From Desulfovibrio sp. Marseille-P6017 (GTDB taxonomy: Bacteria > Bacillota_A > Clostridia > Peptostreptococcales > Peptostreptococcaceae), in NCBI GenBank assembly GCA_900604495.1, contig UWOR01000012.1, forward strand, positions 31,946-95,945: a stretch of DNA of 64,000 nt. Direction: 5' to 3'. The notes beneath the pieces were generated by a model. It searched no databases and was not told where the DNA came from. It saw nothing but the letters and a program-made list of their open reading frames with translations. This document shows, one piece after another, positions 1 through 9,232 of this stretch; positions within the stretch are counted from its first letter, which is position 1; each line of letters begins with the position of its first letter. The position numbers and the translations under genes are program-made.

Positions 1-735
1 TTATTTTCTCCCTTTATATATGTTCCATTTCGCTCTCCACATGAAAGACCTACATATATTTCTGTATTATATTTTTGTGCTAGTTCTATACTTCTTGAGT
101 GCATTACTTGTGCACCTAAACTAGCTAATTCTAGCATTTCTTCGTATTCTATTTCTTTAAGTTTTTTAGCCTTACTATACTTTCTAGGGTCGGTAAAGTA
201 AATTCCATCTACATCTGTATAAATTTCACATTTAGCATTTAGTTTAACTGCTAAAGCTACCGCTGATGTATCAGAACCTCCTCTTCCTAAAGTTGTAATA
301 TCACCCTCATCATTTAATCCCTGAAATCCTGTCACTATTACTACCTTTCCATGATCTAAACTTTCTTCTATCTTAGATACATTTATATCATCTATTTGAG
401 ATTTTCCATGATCTCCACTAGTATGTATATTAAGTTGATACGCATTATAACTTATTGATTGGCATCCTAATGATGATAGGCACATAGCAAGTAATTACGC
501 TGATATAATTTCACCTGTTGACATAAGTGCATCTAATTCTCTTTTATTAGGATTTTTACTTATATTTTTTTGCAAGTTTTATATAATTATCAGTAGTACC
601 TCCCATGGCTGAAACTACTACAACTATTTTTTCATTAGTTTTTTTTCTATCAATTATATTTTCTGCTATTCTTTTAATTTTCTCTGTAGTTTCTACAGAG
701 CTCCCACCATACTTTTGAACTATAATACTACTCAT
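1..735 (-). pseudogene. lysC: Aspartate kinase (aspartokinase), broken and cut by window edge
   Basis: The minus strand from the ATG at 735 encodes the N-terminal part of an aspartokinase, the first enzyme of the lysine/threonine/methionine branch (aspartate to aspartyl phosphate). Visible family motifs are VQKYGGSSV at the start, the LMSTGEIISA segment, TGFQG, LGRGGSDTSA and YTDVDGIYFTDPR; the last ones are the kinase active-site signatures. The reading frame is broken twice. A run of seven A (plus-strand T run 565-571) puts the frame out by one; six would keep it open. Then an in-frame TAA at 495-497 interrupts SA-stop-LLAM, where a Gln or similar residue is expected. The frame stays open from there to position 1, so the rest, including the ACT domains, lies outside. 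A lysine riboswitch lies directly upstream. The frameshift alone could be a sequencing error; the stop codon is a separate lesion. Confidence 0.88.
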
Positions 736-762
736 ATCCCCCTCCTAGAAAGTTGTAAAATA

Positions 763-985
763 AAAAACACCCAAAGGTATACTTTGGGTGTTTTTTTTAT
801 ACACAAAGTAACCTTGTAGCTCACCACTTATTACTAAGTGACAGTATTATACATATTATGTATAGTACCAGAAAAATTATTTGCCAATAATTTTTCTTCG
901 GCTGCACTTCCTTTCATTTATAATCAACACTTGCCAGCTTCTATAAACTACTATTAATTACAGCACCTCTACCCTAGGTAAATTT
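763..985 (-). promoter_or_regulatory. Lysine riboswitch (L-box) with expression-platform terminator
   Basis: Read on the minus strand, 985 to about 815 carries the conserved L-box elements in order: GGTAGAGGTGC, a GAAAGGAAGTGCAGCCGAAG block, a P4 stem made of AAAAATTATT and AATAATTTTT, then CTGGT and ACTGTCA. It is followed at 767-791 by a rho-independent terminator (CACCCAAAG/CTTTGGGTG) with a T-rich tail, 32 bases before the lysC start. By the known mechanism, bound lysine favours the terminator and switches off the aspartokinase gene. The controlled gene is itself broken here. Confidence 0.92.
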
Positions 986-1130
986 CATATATTAAGTTTT
1001 ATTTTATAATTAATTTTTATCACACTATTCTTAATTTTACAACTATTTTATTTTTTTATTTATGTAAAATTTTATTAATCTATATCTTTTTATGTTGATG
1101 ATTAAATAGACCTATATATAAAAAATAGGC

Positions 1131-1736
1131 CTATATATACTTAAATAGTTTATTTAAGCTTAAATCAACAACACAAACATCAGAATCAAAATCAAAGTCT
1201 CCTAAATTTCTCATTTCTGATGTTATTATTAAAACTCTTGGTACTTCAAAAAAAGGAATCGTCGAGTTTTTAATTTTATTCTCTAGGTTATAGTATTTAG
1301 ACTTGTCAATTTTTTGATCTAAATCTATATCTACTAAAAGTTGATTTAGTTCATTATAGTGGTCTGTATATTCTATAAATATATCAAATTTTTTGTTATC
1401 TATTCTAACATTTCTATAAAATCTTTTTACCTCATATCCACCTAAATTAAATCTAATTGCTAATTCAGAACCTATTACTGTTTTAGCTAATTCCTTGCCC
1501 TTATACTGTTTACTCCCATTTAAATAATATACATACGAATTATCTCTATATCCACTATAGTTTATATTGCAAGGATATTTTTTAAGTGTATATTCATTAC
1601 ACATTTTTCTTAAAGTTTTCTTAAATGGTTTTCTTCCACGTCTTTTTTTACTTGAAAAAACTTTACCAACCTGAGTTTCTGTCATACATCTAACCCTACT
1701 AATTAAAAGCAGTATATCTTTTTCTAACCCCATCAT
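1131..1736 (-). CDS. Replication-relaxation-like winged-helix protein (tentative)
   Basis: A 201-residue soluble protein starting at an ATG preceded by GAGGAGAT. The N-terminal 70 residues look like a winged-helix DNA-binding region (LLLISRVRCMTETQVGKVF, then a basic KKRRGRKPFKKTLRKMC helix). The remainder, with FIEYTDHYNELNQLLVDIDLD and a terminal beta-rich part, resembles the nuclease-like C-terminal half of replication-relaxation family proteins found on plasmids and integrated elements. That family match is by eye and uncertain. No replication or mobility gene accompanies it; it stands alone between the lysC leader and a strong terminator hairpin, so it may be a remnant of a lost element or a resident regulator. 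Confidence 0.5.
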   Translation of the reverse strand: MMGLEKDILLLISRVRCMTETQVGKVFSSKKRRGRKPFKKTLRKMCNEYTLKKYPCNINYSGYRDNSYVYYLNGSKQYKGKELAKTVIGSELAIRFNLGGYEVKRFYRNVRIDNKKFDIFIEYTDHYNELNQLLVDIDLDQKIDKSKYYNLENKIKNSTIPFFEVPRVLIITSEMRNLGDFDFDSDVCVVDLSLNKLFKYI

Positions 1737-1860
1737 AATGCATATCTCCTCGAGTCATTAATTTACCAAGTTGTAATAATATTATATTAATTGTCCCTAT
1801 AAAAATTGATTGTTTTTCTATATTTTTCTAAAAATAATAATTCACATTTTATGAATAACA

Positions 1861-1907
1861 AAAAAGAACATATCTTAGTATATAAAATACTAAGATATGT
1901 TCTTTTT
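1861..1907 (-). terminator. Long perfect hairpin, terminator of the 1945-3624 gene
   Basis: A 21-bp perfect inverted repeat (arms AAAAAGAACATATCTTAGTA...) around a 5-base loop, with T-rich flank on both strands. It lies just past the stop of the minus-strand gene ending at 1945. Confidence 0.8.
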
Positions 1908-1944
1908 ATTTTTAATTAAAAACTTAATAACTATTTATATATTT

Positions 1945-3624
1945 TTATTGATTTTCTTCTATAGTTTTAGTTGATGAGTCACTTTTTACTTTCTCTTCTT
2001 CTTTACTTGAACCTATGTTTAAGTTATCAAATGAAATTATCTCAACTACTCCAGACTTTCCTTCTTGATAATCAATCTTAACTTGATCTGAAACTGCTGT
2101 TAAAGGTAATTCTGTAGATACTTTTGATGTTGCTGTAAATATTATATTTTCATTTGTATCTAATGTTAAATAATAATTAGTGTTTCCACTTTTTACATCT
2201 GGACTAATTCTAGTAACCTTACCTTCTATACTAGCTTTGCTTGTATCATTTTCAATACTTATATTGTTACCTTCGCTAGATAATGCTTCTCTATAATTTA
2301 TTAAAGCTTCATCTTTTGTTTCTCCAAGTCCTAAAATTGCAAAATCTTCAACTGATACAAATGCCACCATCTTAACAAGACCTGCTTTATCTTTAAGTGC
2401 AGAAACATATGTAGGTGTTCCTAATATATTATACATTACAGGGAATGTAGCTTCATAGTTTTTCTCTTGTACCTTTCCTTCTGCAGAACTCATTGCTGCA
2501 GTTTCCGTTGCTCCCGGTTGCTTATATAACTTAGCTTCTTTTGTACGAGTATCTACTAAAATAAATCCAATAGTAGACTCATCTGCACCAGCAGAAGTTA
2601 TTCCTGTATACCAATATGATTTATCATCATCTCCATATACTAAAGACGTTCCCTCAGTAGCAACCAAAACTCCTTCTTCAGAGATTACGGAATTTAAGAA
2701 ACCTTTTATGTATAATCCCCAGTCATTAATTTGATTTACTACAAATTGCTCTGGCTGAATTCTATCTATCCATTCTGGTGCATCTTCTATAGAATATTTT
2801 TTAACTTCACCGGTTTGAGCATCAACTACCGCCACTCCTGTAGCATCTGATCCACTAAAACCTATCTTATGTTCATATAAGCTTGTTACCCAATATGGTC
2901 TACCTTCATCATTTATTTCTAATGAAAACTCTGTCATTCCAGAATTTACAATTCCATTTATATACATATGTCTATGTAAATCTTGAAGGAAATACGCTTG
3001 AGGCTGATACACTATCTTTATTGGCTTACCATCAATTTCTTGTACAAGCCTAACATCTTGAGGATTACTTGCAGACACCATTACATATCCATTTGTTCCG
3101 TCTAAATTAGTTATCCATTTAACAATATCTCTATGTACAAGCGGTGCAACCCAGTATAGTTCACCATTTACATTTTGTATATGGAAATCTCCAAGCTTCG
3201 ATACACTCCCTACAGCTGGTATTTCTCCTAACTTTTTATCTCCAAGCTTCATAGCCATTTCTTCATCTACTATACGAATATCATTTACACTTACAGGACT
3301 TACATCTTTATCAAAATCACTTTCTTCAACGTTTCCTATAAGATTTCTATATGCTTTTGCATGAATTATTGGGGAAGAAGTAATAAATGGCACTACTGAT
3401 ACAAATATTATCATAGCTATTGCTATAAAGAAATTGTATTTTGCAGCTTTTGATGTTCTCTCTCCTTTGTCGAACATCATATCTAATACCCCAGCAATAA
3501 TAAAGAATACTATTAACATTGAAAAACCAGAGGTAAAATCTAATCTAAGTACAGGAAGCTTTATAAATGCATAAATTGCAACTAAAATTAGCGCTATACC
3601 ATATGATCTTATAATTTTTTTCAT
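1945..3624 (-). CDS. Membrane-anchored protein with repeated YW/PepSY-like segments
   Basis: The ATG at 3624 (MKKIIRSYG) is chosen because AAAGGAG lies 5 bases upstream; an upstream in-frame start lacks a site. The 559-residue protein has about three N-terminal hydrophobic segments in the first 95 residues, then a large extracytoplasmic region. Within it a unit recurs: a YWVAPL, YWVTSLYEHKIG or YWYTGITS motif followed about 15-25 residues later by a strand such as VAVVDAQTGEVKKY or FILVDTRTKEAKLY. These VDxxTGEv strands resemble PepSY-like domains. The C-terminus holds a small OB-like beta region (GKVTRISPDVKSGNTNYYLTLD) and ends in a charged Ser/Lys/Glu tail. I do not recognise a named family. 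It is monocistronic, bounded by hairpins at 1861-1907 and 3680-3714. Confidence 0.75.
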   Translation of the reverse strand: MKKIIRSYGIALILVAIYAFIKLPVLRLDFTSGFSMLIVFFIIAGVLDMMFDKGERTSKAAKYNFFIAIAMIIFVSVVPFITSSPIIHAKAYRNLIGNVEESDFDKDVSPVSVNDIRIVDEEMAMKLGDKKLGEIPAVGSVSKLGDFHIQNVNGELYWVAPLVHRDIVKWITNLDGTNGYVMVSASNPQDVRLVQEIDGKPIKIVYQPQAYFLQDLHRHMYINGIVNSGMTEFSLEINDEGRPYWVTSLYEHKIGFSGSDATGVAVVDAQTGEVKKYSIEDAPEWIDRIQPEQFVVNQINDWGLYIKGFLNSVISEEGVLVATEGTSLVYGDDDKSYWYTGITSAGADESTIGFILVDTRTKEAKLYKQPGATETAAMSSAEGKVQEKNYEATFPVMYNILGTPTYVSALKDKAGLVKMVAFVSVEDFAILGLGETKDEALINYREALSSEGNNISIENDTSKASIEGKVTRISPDVKSGNTNYYLTLDTNENIIFTATSKVSTELPLTAVSDQVKIDYQEGKSGVVEIISFDNLNIGSSKEEEKVKSDSSTKTIEENQ

Positions 3625-3679
3625 AAATACTCCTTTCAAAATGGTTGTTATTACCATTATAGCCATTTATTTCAAAAAA

Positions 3680-3714
3680 ATAAATACCCCTTATAAAATA
3701 AGGAGTATTTATTG
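3680..3714 (-). terminator. Hairpin terminator after the NlpC/P60-like gene
   Basis: Inverted repeat AATAAATAC-CCTTAT/ATAAGG-GTATTTATT downstream of the stop at 3722 and upstream of the ribosome site of the next minus-strand gene. Confidence 0.6.
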
Positions 3715-3721
3715 TAGTTTA

Positions 3722-4285
3722 TTATATTTTTGCAACATAAGGTACATAACTTCTTTGCTCTTTACCATATTGAGATAAAAGTCCCTCATATTCTAAATTA
3801 AGCTTTTCATTATTATAAAAAGAATCTGGTCTTATTCCACATGACGGTCCTTCAAATAAACCAACATCACTTTTAATTAACATATCTGCAACAAAATGAG
3901 AACACACATACTTATAATCTGCTTGTCTTGGTCTATTTAGAGTTAAATATATAAGAGCCATTACATCATAATCATATTTCTTTCTATTTTCACTTACAAA
4001 CATTATATTGTTATATATACGATAATATTGTGCGTCTGTAACTTCTAATGAGTACACCCTACACATAGTATTTTTTCTAATTGCATATAGACCTTCATCT
4101 ATATTTTCTTCAACGAATCCTGCAAATATTGGTGTTTTGGGATTAAGTCTTCCAAATGAGTACATTGGCCTTAATTCTTGATTTAATGCTAATGATACAT
4201 GTGCATACGGGGTTTTACTTATTTTTCTTATTAGATAAGATAATACGGTTCCTGTATAAGTTGTTACTATATATATCTTTTTCAT
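3722..4285 (-). CDS. YiiX/YebB-like NlpC/P60-superfamily hydrolase
   Basis: A 187-residue protein without a signal peptide or membrane helix. The early TPYAHVSLAL segment (His near residue 29) and the later YKYVCSHFVADML segment (Cys near residue 129) are the catalytic His and Cys regions of the circularly permuted NlpC/P60 group (YiiX/YycO-like), which act as amidases or thioesterases. The order His before Cys fits the permuted form. The substrate is unknown. It stands apart from cell-wall genes; a VTT-family membrane protein is the next gene upstream. Confidence 0.72.
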   Translation of the reverse strand: MKKIYIVTTYTGTVLSYLIRKISKTPYAHVSLALNQELRPMYSFGRLNPKTPIFAGFVEENIDEGLYAIRKNTMCRVYSLEVTDAQYYRIYNNIMFVSENRKKYDYDVMALIYLTLNRPRQADYKYVCSHFVADMLIKSDVGLFEGPSCGIRPDSFYNNEKLNLEYEGLLSQYGKEQRSYVPYVAKI

Positions 4286-4358
4286 TTTTTCCCCCTAAAT
4301 TAATTTTACGTTTTATCAACTTTATATATTTTAGCACATATATCATAAGATTTCAAAT

Positions 4359-4925
4359 CTAATCTTCATTTAAATGCATTTTATTATTCATATTTCGTCC
4401 AATTATCCATGATATTAAAATAAATATCGAAAATAATAAAACCTTAATCGGGCTATGAAAAAAAACTGTCACATCTTCACCTACATAACTTATAAAAAGA
4501 AACATTACAAACTTCCCACTAACCATTCCACTTATAAAAGTTTTTAAATCTAAGTCAATAAATCCACTCATTATATTAATAAGAAAGTCTGAAATAAATG
4601 GACAAACATAAGTTATAAAAATTATGCTGAATCCTCGTTTTTTTATATAGCTAGAAATTCTTTTATCATTAAACTTATGTTTATACTTATCAAATATTTT
4701 TAACTTTGAAAACTTATTTGCTAGTAAATATAGTAGTACTGCTGCTATACATGAACCTGCCCATGATATAAAAAAGCCTAACCATAATCCAAATACAAAT
4801 ACATTGAACAGTATTATAGCAACTAGTGGTAAAACAGGTATAAAACTCTCTATTGCAGTTAATAAAAAAGCCACAATTGCAGCTAAAAATTTATATTCAG
4901 AAACTGAGTATAATAATTGCTCCAC
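4359..4925 (-). CDS. VTT-domain (DedA/TVP38-like) membrane protein
   Basis: A 188-residue membrane protein with a GTG start (4925) behind AGGTGG. About five to six hydrophobic segments are visible. The block FIPVLPLVAIILFNVFVFGLWLGFFISWAGS matches the conserved re-entrant helix region of VTT proteins (DedA, TMEM41/TVP38), which move lipid carriers or phospholipids across the membrane. The later ISDFLINIMSGFIDLDLKTF segment fits the second half of the domain. The particular lipid cannot be told from sequence. The next gene upstream ends 26 bases before the start, so the two may be co-transcribed. Confidence 0.8.
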   Translation of the reverse strand: MEQLLYSVSEYKFLAAIVAFLLTAIESFIPVLPLVAIILFNVFVFGLWLGFFISWAGSCIAAVLLYLLANKFSKLKIFDKYKHKFNDKRISSYIKKRGFSIIFITYVCPFISDFLINIMSGFIDLDLKTFISGMVSGKFVMFLFISYVGEDVTVFFHSPIKVLLFSIFILISWIIGRNMNNKMHLNED

Positions 4926-4950
4926 TTATTCCACCTACTTTGCTGTCATA

Positions 4951-5601
4951 TTATTTTGTATTATAATCACCTATAAATTGAATAATATCTGTCGTAGTCA
5001 CCAACACATATACAATAACTTCATCATCTTTAATATCAATAGTTTTTATATTAATAGGTTGCATATAGCTCTTATCAACTATAATTACATTTTTATTAAT
5101 TTCAAAAGGTAAAGCATTTGCTTTTGATTTTAAAACTGACTGTACTATACTATCACTAATTTTCAATTTTCCTATTCTAAAATTCTTTAATGTTAGATAT
5201 AAATTATTATCAACTATAGTAGGATATATATTCACTTCATATTGTGTATCAATTAAGTTTAAGAATTTATATGGTGATATTACTTTTATGTACTTTTCCT
5301 GAAGACTTATATTGCTATATTTGAATTCTTCAATATTATAATTATTCATTACCGTATAAACTATATCTCTAAATTCACTTTCTGATAATAATAAACGCCC
5401 TTCTAGTCTTATTGGATTTTTTAATATCTCAAATGAATCCAAAAAATCGCCTTTTAGTAATTCTTCAATTGTTATGCTATTGGATTGAGTATTTATGCTT
5501 ACTTTTTTATCCGGTGTTAATATATAGTAAATTCCTGCTATAAGTATCGCTATTATTACAACTATTACTATAATTATATTTTTTCCTTTTATAATGATCA
5601 C
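4951..5601 (-). CDS. YpmS-like (DUF2140-like) membrane-anchored protein, tentative
   Basis: A 216-residue protein with a single N-terminal transmembrane helix (IIIVIVVIIAILIAGIYYIL) followed by an extracytoplasmic domain of alternating beta strands and a long helix. The arrangement, with VNIYPTIVDNNLYLTLKNFRIGKLKIS in the middle, recalls the YpmS/DUF2140 family of Firmicutes, whose role is unknown. The match is by general pattern only. The GTG start at 5601 has an AAAAGG only about two bases upstream, so the true start is not secure. It precedes the VTT protein gene by 25 bases and is probably in the same transcript. Confidence 0.55.
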   Translation of the reverse strand: MIIIKGKNIIIVIVVIIAILIAGIYYILTPDKKVSINTQSNSITIEELLKGDFLDSFEILKNPIRLEGRLLLSESEFRDIVYTVMNNYNIEEFKYSNISLQEKYIKVISPYKFLNLIDTQYEVNIYPTIVDNNLYLTLKNFRIGKLKISDSIVQSVLKSKANALPFEINKNVIIVDKSYMQPINIKTIDIKDDEVIVYVLVTTTDIIQFIGDYNTK

Positions 5602-5803
5602 ATCCTTTTAGTTTATAATTAAACTTATATTTAAATAACAATGATTTAATTAACTTTATATGATTATAATTTACAAGAAAAAACTTTCTAATACTATCAT
5701 AAAATATTTAATTTTGTTTCATACTCTTAAATATAATATTTAATTCCTATCTGTCGTAAATTAAATTATTTCATCTTTATTTGTTATTTATATCTTTATT
5801 TTT

Positions 5804-5832
5804 TTGCCAGATTGGATTAAAATTAATAATAT
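5804..5832 (+). promoter_or_regulatory. Candidate promoter of glnS
   Basis: TTGCCA (5804-5809), a 17-base spacer and TAATAT (5827-5832) form a sigma-A-like promoter about 57 bases before the glnS ATG. The rest of the 5602-5889 gap is AT-rich with no recognised leader; no T-box was seen. Confidence 0.4.
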
Positions 5833-5889
5833 GGAATTATAGTATCTTTTTACTATATAGAAATTTATTTAAATTGAGAGGTACAAAAT

Positions 5890-7554
5890 ATGTCAAATGA
5901 AACTAATTCATCTAACTTTATAAGAAATATAATTATAAATGATTTAGATACAGGTAAACATGACAGCATAATAACTCGTTTCCCTCCGGAACCAAACGGG
6001 TACTTACATATAGGTCATGCAAAAAGTATATGCTTAAACTTCGGGCTTGCAAAAGAATTTAACGGAAAAGTTAACTTAAGATTTGATGATACAAATCCAG
6101 TTAAAGAAGATGTTGAATATGTAAACTCTATAAAAGAAGATGTTAAGTGGTTAGGATTTGAGTGGAATAACTTATTCTTTGCATCTGATTACTTCGATGA
6201 AATGTATAAAAGAGCTATCCTGTTAATAAAAAAAGGAAAAGCTTATGTATGTGATTTAACTCCAGAAGAAATGAGAGAATACCGTGGTACATTAACTGAG
6301 CCAGGTAAGGATAGTCCATACAGAAATAGAACTATAGAAGAAAACCTTGATTTATTCGAAAGAATGAAAAATGGTGAATTCAAAGATGGTGAAAAAGTTT
6401 TAAGAGCTAAGATAGATATGTCTTCTCCTAATATAAACTTTAGAGATCCAATAATATATAGAATAGCACACTCTACTCACCACAATACAGGAGATAAGTG
6501 GTGTATATATCCAATGTATTGCTTTGCTCATCCACTAGAAGATGCTATAGAAGGAATAACTCACTCTATATGTACCCTTGAATTCGAAGATCAAAGACCA
6601 CTTTATGATTGGTTTGTAAGAGAATGTGAAATGGAAAATATCCCAAGACAAATAGAGTTTGCTAGACTTAACTTAACAAATACAGTTATGAGTAAAAGAA
6701 AATTAAAACAACTTGTTGATGAAGGTGTAGTTGATGGATGGAATGATCCTCGTATGCCTACTATATCAGGTGTTAGAAGAAGAGGATATACTCCAGAATC
6801 AATCCGTAACTTCTGCTCTGAAATAGGAGTTGCTAGAGCTGATTCTAAGGTTGATAGTCAATTGTTAGATCACTTCTTAAGAGAAGACTTACAGCCTAAA
6901 GCTCCTCTTGTAATGGGTGTACTTAAGCCTTTAAAATTAGTTATAACTAACTATCCTGAAGGTCAATCTGAAATGTTAGATATAGAAAATAACGCTAAAG
7001 ATGAGTCTAAAGGAACTAGACAAGTTTCATTCTCTAGAGAATTATATATAGAACAAGAAGACTTTATGGAGGAACCAGTTAAAAAGTACTTTAGACTGTT
7101 CCCAGGAAATGAGGTTCGCTTAAAAGGTGCTTACTTCGTTAAATGTACAGATGTTGTAAAAGATGAAAACGGAGAAGTTATTGAAATTCACTGTACATAC
7201 GATCCAGAAACTAAGAGTGGATCAGGTTTCACTGGACGTAAAGTTAAGGCAACTATTCACTGGGTAGATGCTAATAACTGTAAACCATGTGAATTTAGAT
7301 TATTTGAACCATTAATATTAGATGATGCTCCAGAAAATGAAGGAAAGCACTTCTTAGATCAAATAAATGAAAACTCTATAGAAATATTACAAGGATTTGC
7401 TGAAACTACTCAATTAGAAAATGCTAAACCTTATGATAAATTCCAATTTGTTAGAAATGGATTCTACAGTGTTGATCCAAAGTATACTACAGAAGATAAA
7501 TTAGTATTTAATAGAATAGTTCCACTTAAGAGCTCATTCAAACCAGGAAAATAA
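5890..7554 (+). CDS. glnS: Glutaminyl-tRNA synthetase
   Basis: A 554-residue class I aminoacyl-tRNA synthetase of the GlnRS type, full length for the bacterial enzyme. The signature [15 protein letters not shown] (HIGH motif) lies near residue 40 and VMSKRKL (KMSKS motif) near residue 270. The C-terminal half is the two-beta-barrel anticodon-binding region, ending with [19 protein letters not shown]. The start has GAGAGGT 8 bases upstream. GlnRS makes Gln-tRNA(Gln) directly in the cytoplasm. Many Firmicutes rely on GatCAB instead, so its presence in this lineage is informative. It is a single gene closed by a hairpin at 7567-7604. Confidence 0.97.
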   Translation: MSNETNSSNFIRNIIINDLDTGKHDSIITRFPPEPNGYLHIGHAKSICLNFGLAKEFNGKVNLRFDDTNPVKEDVEYVNSIKEDVKWLGFEWNNLFFASDYFDEMYKRAILLIKKGKAYVCDLTPEEMREYRGTLTEPGKDSPYRNRTIEENLDLFERMKNGEFKDGEKVLRAKIDMSSPNINFRDPIIYRIAHSTHHNTGDKWCIYPMYCFAHPLEDAIEGITHSICTLEFEDQRPLYDWFVRECEMENIPRQIEFARLNLTNTVMSKRKLKQLVDEGVVDGWNDPRMPTISGVRRRGYTPESIRNFCSEIGVARADSKVDSQLLDHFLREDLQPKAPLVMGVLKPLKLVITNYPEGQSEMLDIENNAKDESKGTRQVSFSRELYIEQEDFMEEPVKKYFRLFPGNEVRLKGAYFVKCTDVVKDENGEVIEIHCTYDPETKSGSGFTGRKVKATIHWVDANNCKPCEFRLFEPLILDDAPENEGKHFLDQINENSIEILQGFAETTQLENAKPYDKFQFVRNGFYSVDPKYTTEDKLVFNRIVPLKSSFKPGK

Positions 7555-7566
7555 TTTATATAAAAT

Positions 7567-7604
7567 AAAAATGCTAGTTATTAAAAATTTAATAGCTAGC
7601 ATTT
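7567..7604. terminator. Bidirectional terminator between glnS and the lipid kinase
   Basis: AAAATGCTAG-TATTAA/TTAATA-CTAGCATTTT hairpin between two convergent genes, with A- and T-rich flanks usable on both strands. Confidence 0.8.
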
Positions 7605-7624
7605 TCTATATAAATTATTAAATT

Positions 7625-8512
7625 TTAATAAATACCTAAAATTTCCATACCATCTTCTATACATTCAATTTCTAAAGGAAAATCAGGACCCCTTTCACCA
7701 TCTATATCTGTTACTAAGTCATCACTACAATTTATGGTTACTTTTTTAGTTCTAAAATATAGCAAATCATCTTCATTATAATGATCTAGATGTTCTCCTT
7801 TTAGAATATTTATAAAAACTGGAATTGACTTTGGTGGTGGCGTTGCCTTAAATATAATAACATCTAAGTATCCATCATCTAATTCTGATTTATATGCTAA
7901 ATTAAGATTCCCTGCTGTCTTACCATTAAATACAAGCATTAAATACATTTTACCGTTATATGTTATTTCTTCTGAATTTACACTTATATTAAATTCCCTT
8001 AGGTGTAATGCTTCTTCTATACCTTTTATATAATATGATACTCTTCCCATTGAATTTTTAAAATCTGGATTTATTTTTTGAGATACATCTGTAAACATTC
8101 CTGCACTAGCTACATTTATAAAATATTTATCATTAACCTTACCTATGTCTATCTTTTTAGATTTTGAAACAATTATATTCTCTATAGCATTTCTTACATC
8201 AAAAGGTAAACCTAAGGCATTAGCAAAATCATTTGCCGTCCCTGATGGTAAAATTCCAATAGGAATTTCTATATCTAATTCTTTCATAGCATTCAAAACA
8301 ATATCTACTGTTCCATCTCCACCCGAAATCAATACATGATGATAGCTTCCATCCATTCCATTAAATGCATTTTTTGTAGGATTTTCTTTATTTAGTCTAT
8401 ATGGTACTACCTCATATCCATATTTTTGATATACTTCTATTATAGTGTCTAATTTGCCTACGATAGATTTCTCTCCAGAATTAGGGTTATACACAAGTTT
8501 AACCTTTTTCAT
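7625..8512 (-). CDS. Diacylglycerol kinase-family lipid kinase (DgkB/YegS type)
   Basis: A 295-residue soluble lipid kinase. The catalytic N-terminal domain shows NPNSGEKS, then the nucleotide-binding ISGGDGTVD loop near residue 82 and GILPSGTANDFANALGLP near residue 105. The C-terminal beta-sandwich ends in VTDIDGERGPDFPLEIECI, the conserved region near the end of this family. Members phosphorylate diacylglycerol or related lipids at the inner membrane face. In Firmicutes DgkB recycles diacylglycerol from lipoteichoic acid synthesis, a likely but unproven role here. It follows the LUD protein gene by 19 bases, probably in one transcript. Confidence 0.9.
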   Translation of the reverse strand: MKKVKLVYNPNSGEKSIVGKLDTIIEVYQKYGYEVVPYRLNKENPTKNAFNGMDGSYHHVLISGGDGTVDIVLNAMKELDIEIPIGILPSGTANDFANALGLPFDVRNAIENIIVSKSKKIDIGKVNDKYFINVASAGMFTDVSQKINPDFKNSMGRVSYYIKGIEEALHLREFNISVNSEEITYNGKMYLMLVFNGKTAGNLNLAYKSELDDGYLDVIIFKATPPPKSIPVFINILKGEHLDHYNEDDLLYFRTKKVTINCSDDLVTDIDGERGPDFPLEIECIEDGMEILGIY

Positions 8513-8531
8513 AATGCCTCCTTATCTCATG

Positions 8532-9170
8532 TTAATATCCAATGTTTTCATTTATGAAAATTACATGCATCCTTCCTGCCGTTCTTTGTTTTTTTATTAA
8601 AGTATATTCACAACATATTCTTTCTGGACTTGAACAATCCATACATACACCTGTTGCTTGGCAAGGTGTTCTAGTCCCTAACCTTTTTGCATTAGCTGGT
8701 GCACAGACATATTTATTTCTATTTATAGCCTCTTGTACATCTTTAACTATTTTGTTTACTCCAACTATTAAAATCACTTTATCTGGACCATAAAGCATTG
8801 CAGCTACTCTATTTCCATTTCCATCTACATTATATAATTCCCCATTTTCAGTTATGGCATTAGTACTTGCAAAGTATGCATCTGCAAAAAATGATTTTCT
8901 ATATATTTCTTTAACATCTTCTGGCTTAAGATTAGAATTATGTCTATCTAAGAAGTTGTATTTTCCATTTTTTAAATAATCTATTATCTTCGTATTAAAT
9001 AAGCTCATAGAGCCCCCACAAGCTACTAAGTCTCCTTCTTTTAATAGACCTTCTATTATATTAAAAAGTTCTTTTTCATCTTTAGCAAAATATCCACTCA
9101 TATTATTTTTCTCTAAAGCCTTAATAGTTCTTTCTATTTTTTTTTGATTTACCCATTTAATACTCTCCAT
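8532..9170 (-). CDS. LUD-domain (LutC/YkgG-like, DUF162) protein
   Basis: A 212-residue protein of the LUD family, named after lactate utilisation proteins LutB/LutC. Recognisable parts are VACGGSMSLFNTKIIDYL, FFADAYFASTNAITENGELYNVDGNGNRVAAMLYGPDKVILIVG (the family core) and a Cys-rich C-terminal section CQATGVCMDCSSPERICCEY, which could bind a metal or cluster. Stand-alone proteins of this form are common in Clostridia and their reaction is not known. The neighbours, a ferredoxin-like protein upstream and a lipid kinase downstream, do not settle the role. ATG at 9170 has GGAGATATA just upstream. Confidence 0.85.
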   Translation of the reverse strand: MESIKWVNQKKIERTIKALEKNNMSGYFAKDEKELFNIIEGLLKEGDLVACGGSMSLFNTKIIDYLKNGKYNFLDRHNSNLKPEDVKEIYRKSFFADAYFASTNAITENGELYNVDGNGNRVAAMLYGPDKVILIVGVNKIVKDVQEAINRNKYVCAPANAKRLGTRTPCQATGVCMDCSSPERICCEYTLIKKQRTAGRMHVIFINENIGY

Positions 9171-9232
9171 TATATCTCCTCCATTATTTATATCTACTAT
9201 ATTATAGTATCATATTTGCATATTTTTAACAT

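Noticed and set aside
4156..4362. Plus-strand hydrophobic ORF opposite the NlpC/P60-like gene
   Set aside because: Antisense shadow of a well-supported minus-strand gene and its AT-rich upstream region; no ribosome site.
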